DNA of 6,575 nt from Actinomycetes bacterium (GTDB taxonomy: Bacteria; Actinomycetota; Actinomycetes; Actinomycetales; Beutenbergiaceae), in assembly GCA_021793935.1 (NCBI GenBank), contig JAJYRV010000115.1, forward strand, positions 1 to 6,575, written 5' to 3'. The notes beneath the pieces are model-generated. The model made no database searches. It saw only the letters and a program-made list of their open reading frames with translations, and was not told where the DNA came from. This document shows positions 1 through 5,800 of this stretch, piece after piece. Position 1 is the stretch's first letter. Each line of letters begins with the position of its first letter. Both the position numbers and the translations under genes were made by a program.

Positions 1-501
1 GGGGTCACAGAGGCCCAGCTCTCCGCGGCGTATCTGCGCAGCCGGGCGCTCCTCGCAACGGAGGCAGCGCCGATCTACGGGCCCGCGGGGCTCCCAGATT
101 TCCTCGCAAACCTCGCCGAGCACGCCGACTGCGTGCTCGCCACCAACGCACCGGAGATCGGCGTCCACCGGGCCCTGGACTCGCTCGGCATCGCCGACTC
201 CATCTCCCTCGTCTACTGCGACGTCGGTAAACCCGCCGGCTTGGACCGAATCATCCCTGGACTCCTTGCCCAAGGTCCGACCCTTTCCGTCGGCGACATC
301 TGGCTCAACGACCTTGCTCCCGCCGAGCGTCATGGCGCGGACACTGCCCTCGTCGGCGTCGGCGAGCCCGACGGCGAGCCCACCTACCGGGGCGCTACCC
401 TCACCGATCTCTACGACGACATCCTGCGCTGGGCCACGGCAGGCGCACCCTCGACTCCGGTGCCACTCGGTACCGGCCATGATTCCGAAAGGCACGACTG
501 A
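1..501 (+). CDS. HAD-superfamily hydrolase, 3' part only (5' end outside window)
   Basis: The frame is open from base 1 to TGA at 499-501, giving 166 codons without the N-terminus. Three of the four HAD core motifs are visible: motif II as A-T-N-A (Thr at codon 48 of the visible part), motif III Lys in GKPAG (codon 77), and motif IV as G-D-I-W-L-N-D (codons 98-104, acidic pair Asp99/Asp104). Motif I with the nucleophilic Asp would lie upstream of the window. HAD enzymes of this layout are cytoplasmic Mg-dependent phosphatases, phosphonatases or dehalogenases. The visible part does not separate these. Only 1 bp separates the stop from the binding-protein gene, so it is very probably in the same operon, where it could dephosphorylate or cleave the imported compound (inference). 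The last ~20 residues, rich in Pro, Gly and Thr, look like an unstructured tail. The family call is firm; the substrate is unknown. Confidence 0.85.
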   Translation, partial: GVTEAQLSAAYLRSRALLATEAAPIYGPAGLPDFLANLAEHADCVLATNAPEIGVHRALDSLGIADSISLVYCDVGKPAGLDRIIPGLLAQGPTLSVGDIWLNDLAPAERHGADTALVGVGEPDGEPTYRGATLTDLYDDILRWATAGAPSTPVPLGTGHDSERHD

Positions 502-502
502 C

Positions 503-1501
503 ATGCGTAAATCCTTGGCCATCCCCGCGGCCGTCGCCGCCACGACCCTCACCCTCGCCGCCTGCGGCTCCTCCGGAAACGACAACGCCGAAGGTGACTG
601 GCCGGACGAGATCACCATGTCGCTGGTCCCCTCCATTCAAGGTGAGGACCTCGCCGAAGCCCTCGACCCGCTGACGGAGTACCTGTCCGAGGGCCTGGGC
701 ATCGAGGTCAACGGCGTGGTCGCCAACGACTACGCCGCCACCGTCGAAGCGCTCGGGGCGGACCAGTCCCAGGTGATCATCACCGACGCCGGCTCCCTGT
801 TCAACGCGATGGAGCAGTTCAACGCGGAACTGATCCTGCGCGACGTCCGGTTCGGAGCCACCTCCTACGCGGCCCAGGCCGTGACCAACAACCCGGACAA
901 GTACTGTGAGGATGAGGTCGTCACGGCCACCTACGAAGCCTCCGGTGACGAATTCTCCTACTGCAACGGCACCGAACCCGGCGACCAGGCGGGCGGGGAG
1001 GGTCCCGCAGGGCTGGAAGCGCTCGGGAAGATCGACGCCGGCACCAAGATCGCGATGCAGTCGGCAACCTCGCCGGCCGGGTACCAGTACCCGATCGTGA
1101 GCATGAAGGAACAGGGCATCGACACTGACAACGACATCGAGCAGATCCCGGTCGAGGGTAACAACAACGCCATCCTCAGCGTGTACAACGGCGACGCCGA
1201 GATCGGCTTCGCCTACTGGGACGCCCGCGTCGACGTGCTCGAGGAAGCGCCGGACATCTCCGATGAAGTCGTCGTGTTCGCCTACACCGAGATGATCCCC
1301 AACGGCGGAGTCGCGGTCACCCCGGACCTGCCCGATGACCTCGTCGCCGAGCTCACCGAGCTCATGGACGCGTACGCGGGTTCTTCCGACGAAGCAGCCG
1401 AGGTGATGTTCGACCTCGTGGGCCTGTCGGACTGGACGGACGAAACTGACGAAGACGAGATCACTCGCTACGGCGAGGTCCGCTCTGAATTCTCTGGCTA
1501 A
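503..1501 (+). CDS. phnD: PhnD-like phosphate/phosphite/phosphonate ABC transporter substrate-binding lipoprotein
   Basis: This 332-residue protein starts at ATG 503, chosen because a lipoprotein signal follows at once (Arg-Lys, hydrophobic stretch, lipobox L-A-A-C with Cys21) and GAAAGG lies about 10 bp upstream. The frame stays open further upstream, but that stretch reads as a shadow of the HAD gene. The mature protein should be lipid-anchored on the outer face of the membrane and deliver ligand to the permeases. PhnD-family landmarks are VPS near residue 42, the P-L-T-E-Y-L helix near 56-61, NDYAATVEAL (75-84), a ligand-loop equivalent S-P-A-G-Y-Q-Y-P (190-197), and GNNNAILSVYNG (219-230). 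Relative to classical PhnD there is an extra segment at about 130-170 with Cys135 and Cys154, which could form an extracellular disulfide. Classical Ser-Thr-Ser-Gly and Gly-Ser-His elements appear as S-P-A-G and G-N-N, so ligand specificity may differ. Family assignment is strong; the ligand is not known. Confidence 0.9.
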   Translation: MRKSLAIPAAVAATTLTLAACGSSGNDNAEGDWPDEITMSLVPSIQGEDLAEALDPLTEYLSEGLGIEVNGVVANDYAATVEALGADQSQVIITDAGSLFNAMEQFNAELILRDVRFGATSYAAQAVTNNPDKYCEDEVVTATYEASGDEFSYCNGTEPGDQAGGEGPAGLEALGKIDAGTKIAMQSATSPAGYQYPIVSMKEQGIDTDNDIEQIPVEGNNNAILSVYNGDAEIGFAYWDARVDVLEEAPDISDEVVVFAYTEMIPNGGVAVTPDLPDDLVAELTELMDAYAGSSDEAAEVMFDLVGLSDWTDETDEDEITRYGEVRSEFSG

Positions 1502-1516
1502 AGCGCAGGTAACATC

Positions 1517-2335
1517 GTGGCCATTTCAGCAACCGAACGGAATCCGCAGGCCTCGGCGGGAAACTCCTGGTCCATCGACCTCTCGGACGTCTCCGTCACC
1601 TACCCCAACGGGACCAAAGCGCTGAAGAACGTCTCCCTTCGGATCGAACCGGGCGAGATCGTCTCGATCGTCGGGCTCTCCGGATCAGGGAAATCGACCC
1701 TGATCCGCACGATCAACGGTCTCGTACCGGTGACGGCGGGAAAGGTGACGGTCGGCGGCCACGAAGTTACCGAGCTCCGCTCCCGGCAGCTGCGGCAGCT
1801 ACGGGGACACATCGGGATGATCTTCCAAGGCTTCAACCTCGCCGAACGCACGAGCGTGATGAACAACGTCCTCGTCGGAAGGTTCGCCCACACCCCCACG
1901 TACCGCACGCTGCTGGGGCTCGCGTCGGCAGACGATAAACAGCTCGCCCTCGAGGCACTCGACTCCGTGGGGATGTTGGAGAAGGTGTGGAACCGGGCCG
2001 GGGCGCTCTCCGGGGGCCAGAAGCAGCGCGTCGCCGTCGCCCGGGCGCTCACGCAACAACCGTCGATCATGCTCGCCGATGAGCCCGTGGCGAGCCTCGA
2101 CCCCCCGACCGCGCACGCGGTGATGGCCGACCTCGAGCGGATCAGCGCCGAACGTGAACTCACGGTGCTCATCAACATCCACCTCATGGATCTCGCCCGG
2201 CAGTACACGCGGCGGATGGTCGGCCTCCGCGATGGTGAGCTCGTGTACGACGGCCCGACCGAGGGCGCCACGGATAAGGATTTCGAGGAGATCTACGGGC
2301 GCGCGATCCGCAGCCAGGATCGGTTGGGCGCCTGA
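1517..2335 (+). CDS. phnC: PhnC-like phosphonate-class ABC transporter ATP-binding protein
   Basis: This 272-residue ATPase should energise import through the two permeases that follow. It shows Walker [10 protein letters not shown] (53-61), Q-loop Gln104 in F-Q-G-F-N, signature LSGGQKQR (164-171), Walker B IMLADEP (184-190) with catalytic Glu189, D-loop S-L-D (193-195) and switch His222 in N-I-H-L-M-D-L-A. The stretch [10 protein letters not shown] and the H-loop followed by DLA are typical of PhnC and separate it from amino-acid or sulfonate ATPases. The start is GTG 1517, with AGGT at 1507-1510 six bases upstream; about 20 non-core residues precede the ABC fold. It begins 15 bp after the binding-protein gene and ends 2 bp before the first permease. 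All catalytic motifs are intact and the length is normal for the family. Confidence 0.93.
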   Translation: MAISATERNPQASAGNSWSIDLSDVSVTYPNGTKALKNVSLRIEPGEIVSIVGLSGSGKSTLIRTINGLVPVTAGKVTVGGHEVTELRSRQLRQLRGHIGMIFQGFNLAERTSVMNNVLVGRFAHTPTYRTLLGLASADDKQLALEALDSVGMLEKVWNRAGALSGGQKQRVAVARALTQQPSIMLADEPVASLDPPTAHAVMADLERISAERELTVLINIHLMDLARQYTRRMVGLRDGELVYDGPTEGATDKDFEEIYGRAIRSQDRLGA

Positions 2336-2337
2336 TC

Positions 2338-3147
2338 ATGGCCGAGGGAATCGCACCACTGAAGGTCCCGCCCCGGCCGCGGAACCCGTGGCGCACCGGC
2401 GGTATCATCGCCGCGCTCCTGGGTTTCACCATCCTCACCTGCCTGCCCGCGATCGGCGGGATCGACGTCGATTTCGGCGCGCTCGTGCGCAACTGGGCCA
2501 ACGGGGCCACGAAGATGAAGCAGCTGCTCCAGCCGAACTTCGCCTTCCTTCCGCGCACCTTCGCCCCGATGCTGGAGACCTTCGCGATGGCGATCGCCGG
2601 TGCCGCCTTCGCCGCGGCGGTCTCGATCCCCCTGACGCTGTGGGCCGCCCGACCGAGCAACCCCAACCGGTTCACCCGCCAGTTCGTGCGCACGATCGTC
2701 AACATCAACCGCGCCGTTCCCGACCTCGTGTACGCAACGGTTCTCGTCGCGATGGTCGGGGTGGGAACCCTGCCCGGACTCGTGACCCTGTTCCTGTTCG
2801 ACCTCGGCATCGTCGTCAAACTCGTGTCCGAAGCGATCGAATCCGCGGACAACCATTACATCGAAGCCGGTCAGGCCGCCGGCGGCACCCAAGCCCAGAT
2901 CAACCGCGCGACCGTCCTGCCCCAATCCTGGACCCTGTACGCGAACCAGTGGCTGTACTCCCTCGAACTCAACGTGCGGATCTCGGCGATCCTCGGGATC
3001 GTCGGCGCGGGCGGGATCGGTCGCCTCCTCAACGAGCGGCGGGGTTTCTACGCCTATGACGACGTCTCCATCATCATCCTGGAGATCCTCGTCGTCATCG
3101 TCATCATCGAGATGTGTTCCAACGCCCTGCGAAAGAGGTTGCGATGA
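2338..3147 (+). CDS. phnE: PhnE-like ABC transporter permease, first of two
   Basis: This 269-residue inner-membrane protein has hydrophobic segments at about 22-38, 80-103, 131-158, 208-228 and 243-260. The cytoplasmic EAA coupling loop runs at 176-195 (E-A-G-Q-A-A-G-G...V-L-P), where PhnC would dock. PhnE-like marks are R-A-V-P-D-L-V (126-132), just before the third segment, and G-A-G-G-I-G (223-228) near the C-terminal side. The ATG at 2338 is 2 bp after the phnC stop; no strong Shine-Dalgarno sequence is next to it, so translation is probably coupled to phnC. It ends in TGA overlapping the next ATG (ATGA, 3144-3147). The residues 40-75 between segments 1 and 2 form a longer extracytoplasmic loop, as is common in this family. 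With the second permease it probably forms a heterodimeric channel. Confidence 0.92.
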   Translation: MAEGIAPLKVPPRPRNPWRTGGIIAALLGFTILTCLPAIGGIDVDFGALVRNWANGATKMKQLLQPNFAFLPRTFAPMLETFAMAIAGAAFAAAVSIPLTLWAARPSNPNRFTRQFVRTIVNINRAVPDLVYATVLVAMVGVGTLPGLVTLFLFDLGIVVKLVSEAIESADNHYIEAGQAAGGTQAQINRATVLPQSWTLYANQWLYSLELNVRISAILGIVGAGGIGRLLNERRGFYAYDDVSIIILEILVVIVIIEMCSNALRKRLR

Positions 3148-3995
3148 GTACGCCCACCGCTACGCGCCAACCTCCCGGCGAGGACTTCCTCGTGCCCGCA
3201 CGGCCCTCCCGGCTTCCCACGACGATCACCTCGATCATCGTCGGCGCCATCGTTCTCGCCGCCACGGCACGCCTGAACATCGCCTGGACCGAATTGGGCG
3301 ACGTGCCCGGCCGGATCGTTCACTACCTCGGGCTGATGTTCAGCGAACCGAACTGGGAGAAGCTGCCTCGCGCCCTGATGGAGACGTGGCGCTCGATCTC
3401 GATGGCGTGGCTCGGCGCGATCGGGTGCGTGGTCATCTCGATCCCGCTGGGGATGCTCGCGGCGCGCGGAGTTGGCCCGACCTGGCTCCGGTACGGGCTG
3501 CGGGGCCTGTTCGCGGTGATCCGCGCGGTGCCGGAGGTGATCATCGCCCTCATCCTGTTGACCGTCACCGGCCTCACTCCTTTCACCGGTGCCCTCGCGC
3601 TCGGCATCGCCGGAATCGGCACCCAGGGCAAATGGGTCTACGAGACGATCGAATCGGTTCAGGAGGGCGCCTCCGAGGCAGTGCGCGCCGCTGGCGGCGG
3701 CACCGCCGAGGTGACCCGGTGGGCGCTCTGGCCGGCCGCGGCGCCGGTGCTCATGTCCTTCGCCCTGTACCGCTTCGAGATCAACATCCGCATGTCCGCC
3801 GTGCTCGGCCTCGTCGGCGCGGGCGGAATTGGGAGTATGCTCGCGAATTACACGAACTATCGCCAATGGGACACCGTCGGAATGCTCCTCATCGTCGTCG
3901 TCGCGATCACGATGCTTTTCGACCTCATCTCAGGCTCGATACGCCGCCGCATCATGGAAGGAGCACGGGTACGTGTCGTGGACAGGACCGAGTGA
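3144..3995 (+). CDS. phnE: PhnE-like ABC transporter permease, second of two
   Basis: This 283-residue permease is a paralogue of the preceding one. The two share the pattern R-A-V-P-(D/E) (127-131 here), the E-A-x-x-A-A-G-G EAA loop (178-185 onward) and an identical L-V/I-G-A-G-G-I-G element (226-230 region). ATG 3144 was chosen because it overlaps the first permease's stop (ATGA) and has AGAGG at 3134-3138 five bases upstream; an ATG at 3114 in the same frame would overlap by 34 bp and has no such support. Hydrophobic segments lie at about 26-46, 86-107, 132-158, 215-231 and 246-265. The EAA loop ends in L-W-P-A-A-A-P instead of the usual V-L-P-Q, a divergence from its partner that fits an asymmetric pair. 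Its last 23 bases also encode the start of the regulator gene. Confidence 0.92.
   Translation: MSTPTATRQPPGEDFLVPARPSRLPTTITSIIVGAIVLAATARLNIAWTELGDVPGRIVHYLGLMFSEPNWEKLPRALMETWRSISMAWLGAIGCVVISIPLGMLAARGVGPTWLRYGLRGLFAVIRAVPEVIIALILLTVTGLTPFTGALALGIAGIGTQGKWVYETIESVQEGASEAVRAAGGGTAEVTRWALWPAAAPVLMSFALYRFEINIRMSAVLGLVGAGGIGSMLANYTNYRQWDTVGMLLIVVVAITMLFDLISGSIRRRIMEGARVRVVDRTE
3956..3963 (+). promoter_or_regulatory. Shine-Dalgarno sequence for the RpiR-family regulator
   Basis: GGAAGGAG lies within the 3' end of the second permease gene, nine bases before GTG 3973. It is the strongest ribosome-binding match in the window and decides the regulator's start. The frame stays open upstream to 3829, but that stretch encodes a Ser/Arg-rich sequence unlike RpiR proteins. 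Confidence 0.75.
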
Positions 3996-4839
3996 TACAC
4001 CCGTATCCGCCCGCATCGCCTCCCTCGCCCCTTCCCTCCAACCCAGCGAAAAACGCGTCATCGACACGATCTCTGCCGACCGCGCCGCGGCAGTGGAGTG
4101 CACGGCGCAGGAACTCGCCGACCTCGCGCAGGTGAGCCGCACCTCGGTCATCCGCACCGCGCAAACGCTCGGCTACGACGGCTACCCCCAACTGCGGGTG
4201 GCCCTCGCGCGGGAGGTCGCCCTCGTCTCTTCTGACCGCGACGAAGCCGAGCGGGACACCTCCGCCATCGGGGTCCTTCGTGACTCGATCGACCGGTTCG
4301 GCCAGAACCTGCCCCGGGTGACGGCGGCGTTGACCGAGGAGTTGGTCACGGACTTCGTCAGGGCTCTCGACGACGCTGATCGCCTCGTCGTTGTTGCCGG
4401 CGGGCTGTCCGCCCCGCTCGGGCTCGATGCCGCCATGCGCCTGAGCTCGGCGGGGCGGGCGGCGGAGTTCCTTCCCGACCCCCTCTCCCAGCACATCGCC
4501 GCCGCCGGGTTGCAACCCGGGTCGGCATGCCTCGTCCTGTCCGGATCCGGGGCGACCGAATCCAGCGTCGCCGCCGCAGCCGCCGCCCGTGCGGCGGGGG
4601 CAACCGTGCTCGCGATGACCTCATTTGCCCGGGCCCCGCTCGTTACCAACGCCGACCTGCCATTGGTCATCCCACCCGTGACCGACTCGTTCCCCGCCGA
4701 GCTTCTACGCAGTTCCCGGGCCACCCTGTCCCTCGTGCTCGAGGCGATCGTGGAGCTGCTCGTCAACCGGCGCGGCGACCGCGGGCAGGACGCCCGCGAG
4801 CGCGCGCTCAAGGTTGTTGAGAAACAGCTCAGCGAATAA
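3973..4839 (+). CDS. MurR/RpiR-family transcriptional regulator (HTH + SIS)
   Basis: With the GTG start at 3973 the protein has 288 residues, the usual size for this family. The N-terminal HTH_6 (RpiR) domain spans about 10-85. It includes A-Q-E-L-A-D-L-A-Q-V-S-R-T-S-V-I-R (45-61), followed by L-G-Y-D-G-Y-P-Q-L-R, the family's diagnostic turn. The SIS sugar-phosphate-binding domain spans about 125-265, with A-G-G-L-S (142-146; first Gly of the usual G-x-G-x-S replaced by Ala) and an intact S-G-S-G-A-T-E loop (190-196). Such proteins bind operator DNA as dimers or tetramers and respond to phosphorylated sugars or similar metabolites. The gene overlaps the second permease by 23 bp, so it is likely co-transcribed and may be autoregulatory. 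A run of Ala (about 200-208) is compositional. The effector and whether it represses or activates are unknown. Confidence 0.9.
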   Translation: MSWTGPSDTPVSARIASLAPSLQPSEKRVIDTISADRAAAVECTAQELADLAQVSRTSVIRTAQTLGYDGYPQLRVALAREVALVSSDRDEAERDTSAIGVLRDSIDRFGQNLPRVTAALTEELVTDFVRALDDADRLVVVAGGLSAPLGLDAAMRLSSAGRAAEFLPDPLSQHIAAAGLQPGSACLVLSGSGATESSVAAAAAARAAGATVLAMTSFARAPLVTNADLPLVIPPVTDSFPAELLRSSRATLSLVLEAIVELLVNRRGDRGQDARERALKVVEKQLSE

Positions 4840-4843
4840 CACC

Positions 4844-4865
4844 TCGTCGGCCCCGCGGCGGTTTT
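4844..4865 (+). terminator. Weak Rho-independent terminator-like hairpin after the regulator
   Basis: Bases 4845-4849 (CGTCG) can pair with 4856-4860 (CGGCG), including one G-T wobble, around a six-base loop, followed by TTTT at 4862-4865. The stem is short and the T-run is only four bases, so efficiency is doubtful. Its place five bases after the regulator's stop supports the call. Some transcripts may read through into block 2. Confidence 0.35.
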
Positions 4866-4891
4866 CCCACTCCCTAAGACGATCCGGAGAT

Positions 4892-4928
4892 AAAGGGCGC
4901 GAATATGTAGTGTTTCAAAGGGCAGAAT
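4892..4928 (+). repeat. Near-direct repeat, AAAGGGC...GAAT, two copies
   Basis: AAAGGGCGCGAAT at 4892-4904 and AAAGGGCAGAAT at 4917-4928 share AAAGGGC followed by GAAT, with start points 25 bp apart. The pair lies upstream of the presumed promoter or leader of block 2. Tandem sites like this can be binding sites for a regulator, but two copies of 12-13 bp could also be chance. Confidence 0.3.
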
Positions 4929-4950
4929 CAGGTAATTTTCTATAGGGTGC
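4900..4950 (+). promoter_or_regulatory. Probable promoter region of the second transport operon
   Basis: This is the most AT-rich stretch in the window and lies in the only real intergenic gap. Candidate -10 boxes are TATGTA (4904-4909), TAATTT (4933-4938) and TATAGG (4941-4946). None has a convincing TTGACA-like -35 at 16-18 bp, so I place the promoter here by composition and position and do not choose a box. If AGGG (4944-4947) is a ribosome-binding site for the upstream ORF, transcription must start before it, favouring the upstream candidates. Confidence 0.4.
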
Positions 4951-4960
4951 ATCATGGTGC
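4949..4960. promoter_or_regulatory. Imperfect 12-bp palindrome, possible operator
   Basis: GCATCATGGTGC matches its own reverse complement at 10 of 12 positions and is centred on CATG. It lies directly after the candidate TATAGG -10 box, where a repressor could block transcription. It also contains the ATG of the small upstream ORF, which may be the real reason for the CATG core. Confidence 0.25.
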
Positions 4961-5031
4961 TATCCGCGCGAGCGTGCGCGCAGCCTTCGTACTACGAGCG
5001 GCGGAAGGAACAACGTGAGCGAGCCGCGTGA
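4954..5031 (+). CDS. Candidate 25-codon upstream ORF / leader peptide overlapping the ATPase start
   Basis: ATG 4954 opens a 25-codon frame ending at TGA 5029-5031. AGGG at 4944-4947 lies six bases upstream at normal Shine-Dalgarno spacing, and an in-frame TAA at 4933 rules out a longer version. The peptide begins M-V-L-S-A-R-A-C-A, has Tyr-Tyr at 13-14, and an Arg/Lys/Glu-rich C-terminal half. It is in a different frame from the ATPase and crosses its GTG start at 5015, ending 17 bases inside that gene. Its Cys codon (4975-4977) lies between the arms of the 4966-4981 hairpin. Cysteine-containing leader ORFs are known upstream of sulfur-acquisition genes in some actinobacteria, and block 2 resembles a sulfonate importer, which makes the arrangement suggestive. 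A chance ORF of this size is entirely possible. Confidence 0.35.
   Translation: MVLSARACAQPSYYERRKEQRERAA
4966..4981 (+). promoter_or_regulatory. Short GC hairpin in the leader of block 2
   Basis: GCGCG (4966-4970) can pair with CGCGC (4977-4981) around a six-base loop. It lies inside the candidate upstream ORF and 22 bases before the ATPase's Shine-Dalgarno sequence. In high-GC DNA such five-base stems are common, so significance depends on conservation. Confidence 0.25.
4987..4997. repeat. Perfect 11-bp inverted repeat TCGTA-C-TACGA
   Basis: Two five-base arms flank a single C, five bases before the ATPase's Shine-Dalgarno sequence at 5003. One central base is too short for an RNA loop without opening inner pairs, so it fits a DNA-binding site better than a hairpin. 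Confidence 0.3.
5003..5008 (+). promoter_or_regulatory. Shine-Dalgarno sequence for the block 2 ATPase
   Basis: GGAAGG lies six bases before GTG 5015 and fixes that GTG as the start; no other start in this frame lies between the site and the ABC core. Confidence 0.75.
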
Positions 5032-5800
5032 TAACCACTTCGTCGTCGACGGGGTCTCTAAAGTCTTCGCCGGCTCCACCCGGGTGTTCGCCCTCGATAA
5101 CGTCAACCTCGAGCTCCAGCGCGGGTCCTTCACCTGCCTCGTCGGCCCATCCGGCTGCGGGAAGTCCACCCTGCTTCGCATCCTCGGGGAATTGGAGACG
5201 GCGACCGCCGGCGACGTACAGATCTCGGCCCCCAAGAGCCGGGCACCGCGCTCAGCGTTCGTGTTCCAGGAACACGGGGTGTTTCCCTGGTTCAACGTCG
5301 CCGAGAACGTCGCCTTCGGCCAGCACATGGCCGGGGTAAAGAAGAAGGAACGCGATGAGACCGCCCGCTACTGGATCAACAAGGCGGGGCTGAGCGGTTT
5401 CGAGCACGCCTACCCCCACCAGCTTTCGGGCGGGATGCGCCAACGCATCGCGATCGCCCGCGCATTCGCCACCGGCTCTCCCGCCCTGCTCATGGATGAG
5501 CCCCTCGGCGCACTCGATGCCCAAACCCGCCGCCTCATGCAGGAACAGCTCGTGGAGCTCTGGGAAGCGGAACGCAAAACGGTCGTGTTGGTGACCCACT
5601 CGATCGAGGAGGCGCTGCTGCTGGGCGACCGGGTCGTCGTCATGTCGGCTCGCCCGGGGCGGATCAAGGAAATTATTGACGTGCCGTTCGGCCGGCCCCG
5701 CAGCGGGGATATTGAGGCGACAGCGGAGTTCGGGGAACTCAAGCAGCAGATCTGGGAATCGCTGCGGGACGAGGTCGAGACGTCGATGGAGCAGGCATGA
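5015..5800 (+). CDS. SsuB/TauB/NrtD-class ABC transporter ATP-binding protein
   Basis: This 261-residue ATPase belongs to the nitrate/sulfonate/taurine class. It has Walker A GPSGCGKST (44-52), Q-loop F-Q-E-H-G-V-F-P-W (84-92), signature LSGGMRQR (137-144), Walker B L-L-M-D-E-P (158-163) with catalytic Glu162, D-loop A-L-D (166-168) and switch His195 in V-T-H-S-I-E-E-A. The LSGGMRQR signature, the P-W after the Q-loop, and T-H-S-I-E-E-A with a later S-A-R-P-G-R-I (211-217) are hallmarks of this class and set it apart from PhnC. Leu60-Glu61 ('G-E-L-E') stands where many relatives have A-G-L, a small departure. It starts at GTG 5015 and ends in an ATGA overlap with the permease. Substrate could be a sulfonate, taurine, nitrate, a thiamine precursor or other small anion; the sequence does not decide. 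Confidence 0.92.
   Translation: MSEPRDNHFVVDGVSKVFAGSTRVFALDNVNLELQRGSFTCLVGPSGCGKSTLLRILGELETATAGDVQISAPKSRAPRSAFVFQEHGVFPWFNVAENVAFGQHMAGVKKKERDETARYWINKAGLSGFEHAYPHQLSGGMRQRIAIARAFATGSPALLMDEPLGALDAQTRRLMQEQLVELWEAERKTVVLVTHSIEEALLLGDRVVVMSARPGRIKEIIDVPFGRPRSGDIEATAEFGELKQQIWESLRDEVETSMEQA

Noticed and set aside
266..502. Longer N-terminus for the PhnD-like protein
   Set aside because: It would bury the lipoprotein signal 79 residues inside the protein; ATG 503 with Arg-Lys, a hydrophobic stretch and the L-A-A-C lipobox is clearly the start.
1600..2271. 223-codon open frame on the minus strand
   Set aside because: It lies opposite the catalytic core of the PhnC-like ATPase and has a Ser/Arg-rich composition typical of a shadow frame.
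2154..3059. 301-codon open frame on the plus strand overlapping phnC and the first phnE
   Set aside because: Its product is a low-complexity Arg/Pro/Asp-rich sequence, and the competing frame has complete transporter motifs and membrane segments.
3054..3866. 270-codon open frame on the minus strand
   Set aside because: It lies opposite the two well-supported permeases, is rich in Arg, Gly, Glu and His as expected from reading high-GC genes backwards, and shows no recognisable motif.
3829..3972. Longer N-terminus for the RpiR-family regulator
   Set aside because: The added 48 residues are Ser/Arg-rich shadow sequence of phnE, whereas GTG 3973 has an excellent Shine-Dalgarno match and gives the normal family length.
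4182..4955. 257-codon minus-strand frame extending into the intergenic gap
   Set aside because: It is antisense to the regulator through nearly its whole length and lacks family motifs. Only its first bases are in the gap, and I saw no good ribosome-binding site.
4840..5014. tRNA, riboswitch or mobile-element end in the intergenic gap
   Set aside because: No cloverleaf, T-loop GGTTCGAAT-like sequence, long inverted termini or recognisable riboswitch core was seen; only short repeats and the small ORF.
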